64,000 bases of DNA from Kiloniellales bacterium (GCA_030064845.1 JASJEC010000053.1:1-64000); one strand, 5' to 3'; shown: positions 43,941 through 53,801, counted from the first letter of the stretch. The notes: generated from the sequence alone by a model not told the origin. Made by a program: numbers and translations.

Positions 43941-45826
43941 GTGGCGGCCCCTTCCTCGAGCGCCGCCTGGGCCTCGAGCCAGGCCTGCTCCGCCTCTTCG
44001 ATGGCCTGCTTGAGGGCGCCGTGCTCCAGTTGCAGTTCCTGCAGAGCCGCGGTCGGGCCGTTGTAGGTCTCGGGCTCGGCCAGCTTGGCCTCCAGGGCCT
44101 GCTTCTTCTGCGACAGGGTCTCGATCTTCCTCTCCGACGTCTTGATGGCCTTGCGCAGGTCGGCCGCGGCGGCGCGGGCCTCGGCCGCGGCGCGGCGCTT
44201 CTCCTTGCGGTTCTCGGCCTTCGGCCGTTTCTGCTCGCCGGCGAGGCCGCGCCGCTCGGCGCGCCGCTGCTCGAGCAGCAGCTTGCGGTAGTCGTCCAGA
44301 TCGCCCTCGAAGGGCCGCACCGCGCCGCCGGCGACCAGCCAGAGCCGGTCGGCGACCAGCTCGACCAGGTGGGGGTCGTGGCTGACCAGGATTACCGCGC
44401 CGGGGTAGTCGTTCAGCGCCTGGATCAGCGACTCCCGGGAATCGACGTCCAGGTGGTTGGTCGGCTCGTCGAGCAGCAGGATCTGCGGCGCCTCGCGGCT
44501 CATCAGGGCGAACAGCAGGCGGGCCTTCTCGCCGCCCGAGAGGCGCCCGACCTCGGTGTTGGCCTTGTCCTGGACGAAGCCGAAGCCGCCGAGCTGGGCG
44601 CGCAGCTTCTCGGGCGTGGCCAGGGGCATCAGCCGGGCCATGTGGTCCAGCGGCGTGGCTGAGAGGTCCAGCTCCTCGGCCTGGTCCTGGGCGAAGTAGC
44701 CGATCTTGAGCTTGTTCGAGCGGTTCATCGTGCCCGCCATGGGCGGAAGCCGCTTGGCCAGCAGCTTGACCAGGGTCGACTTGCCGTTGCCGTTGGCGCC
44801 CAGCAGCGCGATGCGGTCGTCCATGTCGAGGCGCAGGTCGAGGCCGCTCAGCACCGGCTTGCCCTCCACGTAGCCGACGGCGGCGTCCTCCATGGTGATC
44901 AGTGGCGGCGCCAGCGCCTCCGGCTCGGGAAAACGGAAGGCCACGGTGTGGGCCTCGACCACGCTGGCGATCGGCTCCATGCGCGCCAGGGCCTTGAGGC
45001 GCGACTGGGCCTGACGCGCCTTGCTCGCCTTGTAGCGGAAGCGGTCGACGAAGGCCTGGATGTGGCGGCGCTGGGCCTCCTGCTTGGACTTGAGCGCCGC
45101 CTGGTGCTCGAGCCGCTCGCGCCTGGTCTTCTCGAAGAAGTCGTAGTTGCCCTTGTAGGCGGTCAGCCTGCGGCCCTCGAGGTGGACCACGCGCTCGGGC
45201 ACGCGGTTCAGGAGATCCCGGTCGTGGGAGACCAGGATCAGCGTGCCCCGGTAGCTTTTGAGGAAGCCCTCGAGCCAGAGCGTCGCCTCGAGGTCGAGGT
45301 GGTTGGTCGGTTCGTCGAGCAGCAACAGGTCGGGCGCCGAGAACAGCAGGGCCGCCAGGGCGACGCGCATCCGCCAGCCGCCGGAGAGCGCCGAGCAGGG
45401 CCCGGTCTGGGCTTCGTGGTCGAAGCCGAGGCCCGCCAGGATACGCGCCGCGCGCGCCGGCGCGCTCTCCGCCTCGATGGTCGCCAGCCGCTCGTGGATC
45501 TCGGCGATCCGGGCCGGATCCTCGGCCTCCTCGGCCTCGGCGAGCAGCGCGCTGCGTTCCCGGTCGGCTGCCAGCACGGTGTCGATCAGGCTCTCGGGGC
45601 CCGAGGGCGCGTCCTGCGCCACCGTGCCGACCCGTACCCCGCGCGCCAGGGTGACGTCCCCGGCGTCGGGCTGGAGCTCGCCGGTGATCAGCCGCAGCAA
45701 GGTGGTCTTACCGCTGCCGTTGCGGCCGATCAGCGCGAGGCGGTCGCCCTTGTAGACCGTCAGCGAAGCGCCCTCGACCAGGGGCCGCCCTTCGACGCGG
45801 TAAGAGAGGGCCTCGAGGTTCAGCAT
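43937..45826 (-). CDS. ABC-F family ATPase
   Basis: 629 residues with two ABC domains and no membrane part. Walker A motifs GRNGSGKTT (34-42) and GANGNGKST, signatures LSGGWRMRVALA and LSGGEKARLLFA, with a coiled linker between and a charged coiled-coil C-terminal domain (KRRAAAEARAAAADLRKAIKTSERK). The shape (linker plus C-terminal coil) fits Uup or YheS types, which act on ribosomes. The gene's end overlaps the start of a tiny lipoprotein gene. Confidence 0.92.
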   Translation of the reverse strand: MLNLEALSYRVEGRPLVEGASLTVYKGDRLALIGRNGSGKTTLLRLITGELQPDAGDVTLARGVRVGTVAQDAPSGPESLIDTVLAADRERSALLAEAEEAEDPARIAEIHERLATIEAESAPARAARILAGLGFDHEAQTGPCSALSGGWRMRVALAALLFSAPDLLLLDEPTNHLDLEATLWLEGFLKSYRGTLILVSHDRDLLNRVPERVVHLEGRRLTAYKGNYDFFEKTRRERLEHQAALKSKQEAQRRHIQAFVDRFRYKASKARQAQSRLKALARMEPIASVVEAHTVAFRFPEPEALAPPLITMEDAAVGYVEGKPVLSGLDLRLDMDDRIALLGANGNGKSTLVKLLAKRLPPMAGTMNRSNKLKIGYFAQDQAEELDLSATPLDHMARLMPLATPEKLRAQLGGFGFVQDKANTEVGRLSGGEKARLLFALMSREAPQILLLDEPTNHLDVDSRESLIQALNDYPGAVILVSHDPHLVELVADRLWLVAGGAVRPFEGDLDDYRKLLLEQRRAERRGLAGEQKRPKAENRKEKRRAAAEARAAAADLRKAIKTSERKIETLSQKKQALEAKLAEPETYNGPTAALQELQLEHGALKQAIEEAEQAWLEAQAALEEGAAT

Positions 45827-45984
45827 GGGCCGGGTCTTAGCACGCCGGGCGGCCGGCCAAAAGCGCCCCTTGGGGGCGGTTGCCGCCCGGCGGCAAAGCC
45901 GCTATACACCGCCGAAATCCTGCCCCGGCACAGGTTCTTCCGGACCAAAATCCGCCCAAAACCGCACAGCGAGGAGACCCCGCG

Positions 45985-46407
45985 ATGGCCGCCGAACGCA
46001 CCCTGTCGATCATCAAGCCCGATGCCACCCGCCGGAACATCACCGGCAAGATCGTCGCAAAGCTCGAGGAGGCCGGCCTGCGCGTGGTGGCCCAGAAGCG
46101 GATCCATCTGACCCGCGAGCGCGCCGAGGCCTTCTACGAGGTCCACAAGGAGCGGCCGTTCTACAACGACCTCTGCACCTTCATGACCTCCGGCCCGGTG
46201 GTGGTTCAGGTCCTGGAGGGCGAGAACGCGGTCGAGCGCAACCGCGAGGTCATGGGCGCGACCAACCCGGCCGAAGCGGCGCCGGGAACCATCCGGGCCG
46301 AGTTTGCAGAGAACATCGAGGCCAACTCGGTGCACGGCTCCGACGCGCAGGACACGGCCGCCCGGGAAATCGCCTTTTTCTTCTCGGCCGATGAGATCGT
46401 CGGCTGA
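45985..46407 (+). CDS. ndk: Nucleoside diphosphate kinase
   Basis: 140 residues from the ATG at 45985. The phosphohistidine His117 is in [19 protein letters not shown] opens the protein. It balances nucleoside triphosphate pools. Flanked by ABC-F (divergent) and a tiny oxidase subunit gene (convergent). Confidence 0.97.
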   Translation: MAAERTLSIIKPDATRRNITGKIVAKLEEAGLRVVAQKRIHLTRERAEAFYEVHKERPFYNDLCTFMTSGPVVVQVLEGENAVERNREVMGATNPAEAAPGTIRAEFAENIEANSVHGSDAQDTAAREIAFFFSADEIVG

Positions 46408-46414
46408 CCGAAGG

Positions 46415-46537
46415 TCAGAGCAGCCAGAGGCCGAGGATGATCAGGGTGATCACGATGGCCACGGTTGACCAGAGGATCAGCTTGGTGAAGCCGTCCCAGG
46501 TCGCTTGGTGCTCCTTGAGCATCTGATCGTCGGACAT
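46415..46537 (-). CDS. aa3-type cytochrome c oxidase subunit IV-like protein (40 residues)
   Basis: A frame from the ATG at 46537 with GGGGGAACG upstream encodes 40 residues. A short N-terminal stretch (MLKEHQATWDGFTKL) leads into one membrane helix (WSTVAIVITLIILGLWLL) that ends the protein. The HQATWxGFxKL motif and size match the bacterial aa3-type oxidase subunit IV family (PF07835). Subunit IV packs against the oxidase in the inner membrane; other oxidase genes are not in the window. Easily overlooked because of its size. Confidence 0.82.
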   Translation of the reverse strand: MSDDQMLKEHQATWDGFTKLILWSTVAIVITLIILGLWLL

Positions 46538-46622
46538 CGTTCCCCCGTTTGGTGACTGCTTGGCCACCCAGGTCTAATAGCCCCGGATGCCGCCGCCTGC
46601 AACCCTCGATCCGGCTCCCGGG

Positions 46623-47273
46623 CTAAGGTAAGGGGTTGATGAGGCGGGCCTCCGCCGGGCCCGCCGCGTCGACCCGGGCGGTCTCGCCGGTCACGGAGAC
46701 CCGGCCTTCGGCGACCAGGCGAAGGCAGGCGGGGTAGAGCCTGTGCTCGGCCTCCAGCACCCGGGCCGCCAGGCTTTCCTCCGTGTCGTCCGGCAACACC
46801 GGGACCGCCGCCTGGCCGAGGATCGGCCCGTTATCGGTCTCCTCCCGGACGAAATGGACGGTGCAGCCGGCCAGCTTGACCCCGGCGGCCAGCGCGCGGG
46901 CGTGGGTGTCCAGGCCCGGGAACAGCGGCAGCAGCGAGGGATGGATGTTGATCAGGCGGTCGCGCCAGCGGGCGATGAAGCCGCCGGTCAGCAGCCGCAT
47001 GAAGCCGGCCAGACAGACCAGCTCGGCACCGGCCCGCTCCAGCGCCGCGCCGACCTCGGCCTCGAAGGCGGCCCGGCCGTCGAAGCGTGTGTGATCGATG
47101 GTCAAGGCCTCGATCCCGGCGCGGCGGGCTAGGTCCAGACCGGCGGCGGCGGGCCGGTTGGAGATGACCTGGACGATCTCGGCCGGGAAATCCGCGGCGC
47201 GCGCGGCCTCGATCAGGGCCGCCAGGTTGCTGCCCCGACCGGAAATCAGGACCGCGACCCGGCGCTTGGTCAT
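46623..47273 (-). CDS. purN: Phosphoribosylglycinamide formyltransferase
   Basis: 216 residues from the ATG at 47273. [19 protein letters not shown] at the start, catalytic [20 protein letters not shown] and [11 protein letters not shown] in the middle. It uses 10-formyl-THF to formylate GAR in purine synthesis. The start overlaps the purM stop (ATGA). Confidence 0.97.
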   Translation of the reverse strand: MTKRRVAVLISGRGSNLAALIEAARAADFPAEIVQVISNRPAAAGLDLARRAGIEALTIDHTRFDGRAAFEAEVGAALERAGAELVCLAGFMRLLTGGFIARWRDRLINIHPSLLPLFPGLDTHARALAAGVKLAGCTVHFVREETDNGPILGQAAVPVLPDDTEESLAARVLEAEHRLYPACLRLVAEGRVSVTGETARVDAAGPAEARLINPLP

Positions 47274-48424
47274 GGGAAGACCGGCGCAGAGAGCCGGAAC
47301 TGGCTTTCCCCCGCGCCGCGGGCCTCGATGACGCCGATCGGGAACACGGTCTCGCCCGCCTCCCGGAACACGCTGGTCAGGGTTTCCGCGGCGCCGGCCT
47401 CGACCACGGCCGCCATACCGATGCCGCAATTGAATGTTCGGATCAGCTCGTCTTCCGGCAGGCCGGAGGTCTCGGCCAGCCAGGCGAAGACCGGCGGCAG
47501 AGGCCAGGCTTGGCCGTTCAGCGCGGCCCGGCAGGTCTCCGGCAAGACGCGGGGCAGGTTTTCCGACAGCCCACCACCCGTGACGTGAGCCAAGCCATGA
47601 AGTCCACCGGCCTCCAGCGCCGCCAGGCACGCCTTGACGTAGATCCGGGTCGGCGCCAGCAGGGCCTCGCCCAGGCCGCGGTCCGGGTCGAAGGGGGCGG
47701 TTTCGCCGTAGTCGAGCCCGGCCGCCGCGACCAGGCGGCGCACCAGGGAGAAGCCGTTGGCGTGGACGCCGCTCGAGGCCAGACCGAGCACCACGTCGCC
47801 CGGCGAGATTTCCGCCCCGCTGAGCGCCCGGCCGCGCTCGACCGCGCCGACGGCGAAGCCGGCCAGGTCGTAGTCGCCCGGCCCGTAGAGACCCGGCATC
47901 TCGGCGGTCTCGCCGCCGATCAGCGCGCAACCCGCCGCCTGGCATCCCTCGGCGATCCCGGCGATCACCTCGCGCGCCTGGTCGACGTCCAACGCCGAGG
48001 TGGCGAAGTAGTCCAGGAAAAAGAGCGGCTCGGCGCCCTGGACCACCAGGTCGTTGACGCACATGGCGACCAGGTCGATGCCGACGCCGCGATGGCTTCC
48101 CGCCTCTTTCGCCACGGTCAGCTTGGTGCCAACCCCGTCGGTGCTGGCCACCAGGACCGGGTCCTGGAAGCCGGCCTGCTTGAGATCGAACAGGCCGCCG
48201 AAGCCACCGAGCGCCGGCTCAGCGCCCTTGCGCGCGGTCGCGCGGGCCAGTGGCTTGACCGCCTCGACCAGGCGCGCCCCGGCATCGATGTCGACACCGG
48301 CGTCCTTGTAGGTGATGTGGTTTCGGCTGGTTATGGCGTCCTCGGGGAAGTTGGAGTATCTAGGACGCCGCGGGCTCGGCGCGCGCCGACGCCTCTTGCG
48401 GAAAATACTTGAACCGGGGTTCAT
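47270..48424 (-). CDS. purM: Phosphoribosylformylglycinamidine cyclo-ligase (start uncertain)
   Basis: The enzyme (about 350 residues from the ATA discussed here) closes the imidazole ring in purine synthesis. [36 protein letters not shown] and [14 protein letters not shown] are typical motifs. The only ATG (48424) gives a 30-residue Arg/Pro-rich extension and leaves four bases to the divergent gene. An ATA at 48334, four bases after GAGGA, would give the usual start just before [12 protein letters not shown]. Either is possible; the protein from 48334 looks more natural. Overlaps purN by ATGA. Confidence 0.93.
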   Translation of the reverse strand: MNPGSSIFRKRRRRAPSPRRPRYSNFPEDAITSRNHITYKDAGVDIDAGARLVEAVKPLARATARKGAEPALGGFGGLFDLKQAGFQDPVLVASTDGVGTKLTVAKEAGSHRGVGIDLVAMCVNDLVVQGAEPLFFLDYFATSALDVDQAREVIAGIAEGCQAAGCALIGGETAEMPGLYGPGDYDLAGFAVGAVERGRALSGAEISPGDVVLGLASSGVHANGFSLVRRLVAAAGLDYGETAPFDPDRGLGEALLAPTRIYVKACLAALEAGGLHGLAHVTGGGLSENLPRVLPETCRAALNGQAWPLPPVFAWLAETSGLPEDELIRTFNCGIGMAAVVEAGAAETLTSVFREAGETVFPIGVIEARGAGESQFRLSAPVFP

Positions 48425-48428
48425 TGCA

Positions 48429-49589
48429 ATGCGGATTCGCTCCCTCTTGCTCGGCCACCCCCTCCCGCCGTCGCGGCGGCTGTTGACGGCGGCCCTGTTT
48501 CTTCTGGCGGGCCTCGGTCTGGCGCCGGCGGCGGTCCAGGCCCAGAGCGATCTCTATGCCGTGTCCAACATTCCGGTCGACGCCACCGACGATAACGCGG
48601 CGTCGGCACGCGTCGCGGCTCACGACAGCGGCCACCTGATCGCCTTCGAGATGCTGGTGGCGCGGCTGGTCCCGGAAGACGAGATCTTCAACGTACCCCA
48701 ACTCGACCCGGCCGGGATCGGCGCCCTGGTCCAGGAGTTCTCGGTCGACAACGAGCGCACCTCGGCCGTTCGCTACCTGGCGACGCTGAATTTCCGCTTC
48801 AATCCCGAGGCCGTGCGCAACTTCCTGGGCAGCCAGCAGATCCCCTTCGCCGAGATTCGCAGCGAACCGGTCCTGATCCTGCCGATCCTCGAAGAGAACC
48901 GGCAGGTCTATCTGTGGCGCCAGCCCAACCAGTGGCGGCGCGCCTGGGACGGCTTCCAGCTCGGCGCGGAGCTCGTCCCCATGCTGCTGCCCCTGGGCGA
49001 TCTGACGGACATTTCCACGGTCAAGGCGTCGCAGGCGCTCGCCGGCGACACCATCCCGCTGGAATCCCTGGCGCAGCGCTACAACGTCTCGCGGATCTAC
49101 CTCTGCCACCTCGTGCTGGGCGTCGACCCTTCGACGGGGCTGGCCACCGCTGAGCTGACGCTGCGCCGCTTCGGCGCGCTCCAGCCCGAGGCGCCGATCT
49201 ATCAGTCCCACCTGCAGCGGGAGGACGAGAGCCGTAACGGCTTCCTGCAGCGCATCGCGCGCGCGGCGATCGTCGAGATCACCGAGGTCTGGAAGCAGCA
49301 GAACCTGCTGCGCCTGGCCGAGCAAAGCAGCATCATGGTCACCGTGCCCGTGACCGACCTGGGGCAGTGGCTGCAGGTCAAGGAGCGGCTCGATCAGGTC
49401 GTGACCGTGGTCGAGAGCGAGCTCGCCTACATGACGCGCAGCAGCGTCGATCTCAAGATCACCTACGTCGGCGGGCAGGACCAGTTGACCCGTGCGCTGG
49501 CCCAGCAGGAACTGCGGCTGACCCAGGACCTGAACGAGGGCTGGTGGCGCCTCGACCTCGCCTCGGCGTCGGCCTCCGCAATCGAATAG
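48429..49589 (+). CDS. DUF2066 domain-containing protein
   Basis: 386 residues with a signal peptide (about 1-39, ending VQAQS). The DUF2066 pattern is visible ([11 protein letters not shown] near 75, [31 protein letters not shown] near 105-135). The family is secreted and of unknown function; it is often found between purM and hdaA in alphaproteobacteria, as here. It diverges from purM. Confidence 0.85.
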   Translation: MRIRSLLLGHPLPPSRRLLTAALFLLAGLGLAPAAVQAQSDLYAVSNIPVDATDDNAASARVAAHDSGHLIAFEMLVARLVPEDEIFNVPQLDPAGIGALVQEFSVDNERTSAVRYLATLNFRFNPEAVRNFLGSQQIPFAEIRSEPVLILPILEENRQVYLWRQPNQWRRAWDGFQLGAELVPMLLPLGDLTDISTVKASQALAGDTIPLESLAQRYNVSRIYLCHLVLGVDPSTGLATAELTLRRFGALQPEAPIYQSHLQREDESRNGFLQRIARAAIVEITEVWKQQNLLRLAEQSSIMVTVPVTDLGQWLQVKERLDQVVTVVESELAYMTRSSVDLKITYVGGQDQLTRALAQQELRLTQDLNEGWWRLDLASASASAIE

Positions 49590-49596
49590 GCCCGAG

Positions 49597-50160
49597 GTGA
49601 GCCTGCGAGGTGTGCTGGCCTGGGTGCCCAACCTGATCACCCTGGCCCGCCTGCTGGCCGTGCCGGTCACAGTCTACCTGCTGCTCGAGAACCACCATAC
49701 CGAGGCCTTCTGGCTCTTCGTCGCCGCCGGCGTATCCGACGCCCTCGACGGCATCATCGCCAAGCGTTTCGGCTTGACCAGCGAGTTGGGCGCCTACCTC
49801 GACCCCCTGGCCGACAAGGCTCTGCTGGTGTCGATCTTCATCACGCTGGGGTATCTCGGGCATGTCGCCATGTGGCTCGTCGTCCTGATCGTGTTTCGCG
49901 ATCTTCTGATCATCTGCGGCGCGATCCTGTTTCACGCGCTGACCCGCGCTCTGCGCATGGAGCCGCTGATGGTCAGCAAGACCAACACCCTGGCCCAGAT
50001 CGTCCTGGCGGCGCTGGTCATGGCCAAGCTCGGCTTGGGGATCGGCTTGCCCGCCTTGATTCACGTCATGGTCTATGTCACGACGGCGACGACCGTCGCC
50101 TCTGGCGTGGCCTACGTCGTCACCTGGGGTCGCAGGTACCACCGGGAGCAAAGGCCATGA
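49597..50160 (+). CDS. CDP-alcohol phosphatidyltransferase family protein
   Basis: 187 residues from a GTG at 49597, with six hydrophobic segments. The family motif D-x2-D-G-x2-A-R-x8-G-x3-D-x3-D appears as SDALDGIIAKRFGLTSELGAYLDPLADK, with Lys where Arg is usual. PgsA-like enzymes make phosphatidylglycerol phosphate; this one could act in another phospholipid step. The end overlaps the AI-2E-type gene (ATGA). Confidence 0.87.
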   Translation: MSLRGVLAWVPNLITLARLLAVPVTVYLLLENHHTEAFWLFVAAGVSDALDGIIAKRFGLTSELGAYLDPLADKALLVSIFITLGYLGHVAMWLVVLIVFRDLLIICGAILFHALTRALRMEPLMVSKTNTLAQIVLAALVMAKLGLGIGLPALIHVMVYVTTATTVASGVAYVVTWGRRYHREQRP

Positions 50161-51284
50161 ACCGAACTCGAGCGACCGCCGAGCTGGGCCGCGAGCTTCG
50201 CTTCTGGCTGATCTGCTTCGCCGTCTTCTTCGCCACGGTCTACCTCCTGAGCGGCATCCTTCTGCCCTTCGTGGCCGGCATGGCGGTCGCCTATCTGCTC
50301 GATCCGTCCTGCGACTGGCTGGAAAAAAAGGGATTGTCACGCACCGCGGCGACCAGCCTGCTCACGCTGGCCTTCCTGCTCATCCTGGTCGGCGCGCTGC
50401 TCGTCGCGGTCCCCCTGCTGGTCAACCAGATCGCCGGGCTGGGCGCGCAGTTTCCCGAGCTCCTCGCCTACCTGCAGGCGACCTCGGCGCAGGTCCTGGA
50501 CCTGGTCGAGGCGCGGATCGACCCGGAACTGCTGGGCAAGATCGAGAGCGCGGTCGCCGGCTCGGCCAAGGACCTGGTCAAGTGGATCGGCCAGGCCGTC
50601 AGCGGCCTGATCAGCGGGGTCGACGCGGCGCTCAGCCTGACTTCGCTGCTGGTGATCACCCCGGTGGTCACCTTCTACCTCCTGCGCGACTGGGACCACC
50701 TGGTGGCCAAGATCGACAGCTGGCTGCCCCGGCACTACGCCGAGACCGTGCGCAGCGAGGTGCGCAACGTGGACGAGATCCTGGCCGGCTTCGTGCGCGG
50801 CCAATCCTCGGTCTGCGTAGTGCTGGCGCTGTTCTACGCTATTGGCCTGACCGTCGCCGGCCTCAATTTCGGCCTTGTCATCGGGTTGGTGGCCGGGCTG
50901 CTGTCCTTCATCCCCTTCGTCGGCTCCGCGGTCGGCTTCGTCGCCTCGGTCGGCATGGCGCTGGTCCAGTTCGATGACTGGCTGCGCATCGGCATCGTCG
51001 CCGCCATCTTCGTGATCGGGCAGGCGGTCGAGGGCAATTTCCTGACGCCGAAGCTGGTCGGCGACCGGGTCGGCCTGCACCCGGTCTGGGTCATCTTCGC
51101 ATTGCTCGCGGGCGGCTTTCTCTTCGGCTTCGTCGGCGTGCTGCTGGCCGTGCCCGTGGCCGCCGTGGTCGGCGTCCTGACCCGTTTCCTCCTGGCCCAA
51201 TACCTGGACAGCACCTTCCATCGGGGCGACCAGGCGGGCGAACTCGGCGAGGCGGACGGCGACGCGGCCGGAGATCAGGCGTGA
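50157..51284 (+). CDS. AI-2E family transporter (PerM/TqsA-like)
   Basis: 375 residues. Seven or eight membrane helices with the family's LFYAIGLTVAGLNFGLVIGLVAGLLSFIPFVG and HPVWVIFALLAGGFLFGFVGVLLAVPVAAVV. Members move small molecules or ions (TqsA exports AI-2); the substrate is unknown here. Overlaps hdaA by four bases. The CDP-AP/PerM/hdaA order is conserved among relatives. Confidence 0.92.
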   Translation: MNRTRATAELGRELRFWLICFAVFFATVYLLSGILLPFVAGMAVAYLLDPSCDWLEKKGLSRTAATSLLTLAFLLILVGALLVAVPLLVNQIAGLGAQFPELLAYLQATSAQVLDLVEARIDPELLGKIESAVAGSAKDLVKWIGQAVSGLISGVDAALSLTSLLVITPVVTFYLLRDWDHLVAKIDSWLPRHYAETVRSEVRNVDEILAGFVRGQSSVCVVLALFYAIGLTVAGLNFGLVIGLVAGLLSFIPFVGSAVGFVASVGMALVQFDDWLRIGIVAAIFVIGQAVEGNFLTPKLVGDRVGLHPVWVIFALLAGGFLFGFVGVLLAVPVAAVVGVLTRFLLAQYLDSTFHRGDQAGELGEADGDAAGDQA

Positions 51285-52006
51285 CCCAACTCGCCTTCGA
51301 CCTGGGCCAGAGGCCGGCCCTGGACCGCGAGGACTTCCTGGTCACGCCGGCCAACGAGGTGGCGGTCGCCTGGATCGACCGCTGGCCCGACTGGCCGGGG
51401 CCGGCGCTGGCACTCCATGGGCCGTCCGGATGCGGGAGGACCCACCTGCTGCACGTCTGGCTGGGTACCAGCGGCGCGGTAGCGATCGATCCCCGGGACC
51501 TCGACCGCACGCCGCCGCCCGGTCTCCTCGGGCCGGCCCGGGCGGCCGCGCTCGACGACCTGGACCGCGCCCTGCCCGGCTCCCCGGCGCGCCAGGAGGC
51601 GCTGCTGCACCTCTACAACCTGGTCGCCGAGCGCCGGGGCCACCTGCTGATAACTGGGCGCGAGGCGCCGGGGCGTTGGCCGATCGCCCTGCCCGACCTC
51701 GCCTCACGCCTCGCAGCGGTCCAGGCGGCCGCGCTCGGTGCGCCGGACGACACCCTGCTGGAAGCCTTGCTGGTCAAGCTCTTCGCCGACCGGCAGATCG
51801 CCGTCGCGCCCGAAGTCATCCGCTTCCTCTCGGCCCGCATGGACCGCTCGGCGGCCGCCGCCCGGGCCCTGGTCGAGGCGCTCGACCGCCGGGCCCTGGA
51901 AACCGGCCGCGCCGTCACAGTGCCCCTGGCGCGCGCCGTCCTGCGAGACCAGGCCGAGGGTGAGGCTGCATTGTTGAGCGACAAAACGGGCAACGAGCAT
52001 CCCTGA
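51281..52006 (+). CDS. hdaA: DnaA-like regulatory protein (HdaA/Hda)
   Basis: 241 residues from a GTG. An N-terminal clamp-binding motif is visible (QLAFDLG, residues 3-9). The AAA+ part has a Walker A GPSGCGRTHLL (47-57) with Arg instead of Lys at the nucleotide contact, and Walker B AALDDLDRALPG. It has no DNA-binding domain IV, as in Hda. It promotes DnaA-ATP hydrolysis with the clamp, limiting re-initiation. Preceded by the AI-2E gene with ATGA overlap. Confidence 0.9.
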   Translation: MTQLAFDLGQRPALDREDFLVTPANEVAVAWIDRWPDWPGPALALHGPSGCGRTHLLHVWLGTSGAVAIDPRDLDRTPPPGLLGPARAAALDDLDRALPGSPARQEALLHLYNLVAERRGHLLITGREAPGRWPIALPDLASRLAAVQAAALGAPDDTLLEALLVKLFADRQIAVAPEVIRFLSARMDRSAAAARALVEALDRRALETGRAVTVPLARAVLRDQAEGEAALLSDKTGNEHP

Positions 52007-52007
52007 C

Positions 52008-52289
52008 ATGTTCCTGGCCTGGATCTGGCGCATCGTCGGCCTCTTCGCCGTGCTCACGGCGCTCTACATCGGGCTCTCGCTCTACAACCGCTGGTCCGAG
52101 CGGCGGCGGCTCGCCGCCGAGTACTCCCGGAGGGAGGCCGAGGAGGGCGCGCCGGCCGGCGGCCGCGACGCCTTCGTCGCCGAAGGCATGAACCACTACG
52201 AGCGCTCGCTGCGCCGCAAGCTGGTGATTCTGGTCTACCTGATTCCCTTCGGCGCCATTGCGCTCCTGGTCGCGCTCGCCCAACTATGA
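52008..52289 (+). CDS. Small membrane protein, unknown function
   Basis: 93 residues with an N-terminal helix (WIWRIVGLFAVLTALYIGLSLY) and a C-terminal one (KLVILVYLIPFGAIALLVALAQL) around a charged middle. No family recognised with confidence. It begins two bases after hdaA and is probably cotranscribed. Confidence 0.65.
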   Translation: MFLAWIWRIVGLFAVLTALYIGLSLYNRWSERRRLAAEYSRREAEEGAPAGGRDAFVAEGMNHYERSLRRKLVILVYLIPFGAIALLVALAQL

Positions 52290-52419
52290 TTGACGAGCGC
52301 TTCCATCACCCCGGCTTTTCTTACCCGGACGCTAGCCGGGCATTCGGGGATGCCGGCCGCCCCCCGATTGCCGGCTCACATTCGGCAATGACGAGTAAAG
52401 TGAACCAAGGCCCCGCCCC

Positions 52420-53082
52420 ATGAACTCCTTCGCCTGGACCGCCTTCTTCTGGTTCCTCCGCCTGCTGCCGGTGGCGGTGATCGCGGCCTTCCTGCACTTC
52501 TACCTGCCGAGCCACGACGTGGTGCGCATCGTCGACACCGACGTCAAGCGCATGGACGTTCAGTCCAAGGACCTGGTTCAGGAGGACAGCGGCAGCCAGG
52601 CGACACGGACCCGCGACGTGCGCTTCATCAACGCCGCCTGGCCCGACGGCAAGCCGAGGGTCTACCGAAACGAGGAGACGAACTGGGGCTTCCCCTGGTA
52701 CTTCAAGTTCGATTCGGGGAACCTCCAGACCCTGGCCCAGGACCTGCGCTCGACCAAAGAGAGCCCGGCCTGGGTCGTCATCACCCACTACGGCTGGCGC
52801 ATCGAGCTCTTCTCCATGTTCCCCAACGCGATCGCGATCGAGCCGGTGGCCAGCCCCGACGACACGCCCGTTCCCTGGTTCAACATCGGCTTCTTCGTGA
52901 TCCTGGGCCTGACGCTGATCTTCCTCTGGCGCCTGTGGCGCGCCTGGGTCGAGAACTGGTGGAAGCCCTTCCTGGAGCGCCTGGAGCTCGACGAGCGCTT
53001 CGACAACGCCTCCAACTCCGCCGGCCAGGTCAGCCGCTGGATGAAGGCAAACATGCGCGACAAGTTCGACAAGAAGGCGTGA
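52420..53082 (+). CDS. DUF1523 family membrane protein
   Basis: 220 residues with an N-terminal helix (TAFFWFLRLLPVAVIAAFLHFYLP), a periplasmic domain with the PSHDVVRIVDTDVKR and NEETNWGFPWYFKFDS motifs of DUF1523, and a C-terminal helix near residues 147-165. Function unknown. It is preceded by 130 bases of non-coding DNA. Confidence 0.8.
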   Translation: MNSFAWTAFFWFLRLLPVAVIAAFLHFYLPSHDVVRIVDTDVKRMDVQSKDLVQEDSGSQATRTRDVRFINAAWPDGKPRVYRNEETNWGFPWYFKFDSGNLQTLAQDLRSTKESPAWVVITHYGWRIELFSMFPNAIAIEPVASPDDTPVPWFNIGFFVILGLTLIFLWRLWRAWVENWWKPFLERLELDERFDNASNSAGQVSRWMKANMRDKFDKKA

Positions 53083-53182
53083 GCGCCCGCATCGAAACTT
53101 CAACCAGCTCCTTTCATAGTCAGTGAGAGCATGCCGAGCGGCCACGCGGCATCGCTGGAATAAGGGGGAAAGGCCTCAAGGC

Positions 53183-53743
53183 ATGAGATCTCGTGGAAAG
53201 CTCTACTGCTTTTTGGCTCTGCTCCTGATTCCGGTCGGTTGCACGACGCAACAGAGCTCCCTCCCGCCAGCTCCCGCTGGCTTCCAGTGGTACACGGCCA
53301 AGAACGGCGCGGGCGATTTCCTGATGCCGACCGATTGGGTGGCCAAAGAGGAAGACGCCGGCAAGACCAGGTCAGTCTTCATCGCCAAGAGCTTCGATGA
53401 AGCCGGCAGGTTCACCACCGGGTTCACCGTGAACCAGTTCCGGTCTTGGTCGGAGTCAACTTCAACTCTAGCGGCGGCCTACGCGCCGGTATTCATCAGC
53501 AAGATCAACTCAGAAAAGAACGTGATTAAGACTGGTGCGATCGAGGGAAACTCGCACAGCATGTATTTTTCTCGAGTTCGTGGAAACAACGGTGAGAAGA
53601 ACACGATCATCCACTACCTCTCAATTGGCATGGACTCCAGCGATACGTGGACGATGATCTTGTTCGAGGCCCCCGAAGAAGACTGGGAGAAGGAATTCGA
53701 CAAGGGAAGGGTCATGCTGAACCTATTCTTCCTCGGAACTTGA
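53183..53743 (+). CDS. Lipoprotein of unknown function
   Basis: 186 residues from the ATG at 53183; a start further upstream is possible but would displace the signal peptide. Lipobox PVGC (LIPVGCTTQQ). The mature domain (FQWYTAKNGAGDFLMPTDWVAKEED... to the end) looks like a PsbP/DcrB-type fold but I cannot be sure. The gene is lower in GC and has more A/T third positions than its neighbours, hinting at transfer from another source. Confidence 0.7.
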   Translation: MRSRGKLYCFLALLLIPVGCTTQQSSLPPAPAGFQWYTAKNGAGDFLMPTDWVAKEEDAGKTRSVFIAKSFDEAGRFTTGFTVNQFRSWSESTSTLAAAYAPVFISKINSEKNVIKTGAIEGNSHSMYFSRVRGNNGEKNTIIHYLSIGMDSSDTWTMILFEAPEEDWEKEFDKGRVMLNLFFLGT

Positions 53744-53801
53744 GGAGAGGCATGGAAAGCCGTTTAGTCTCGTCCCGGAAGGCCCCAAGCCTACGAGAAG
53801 A

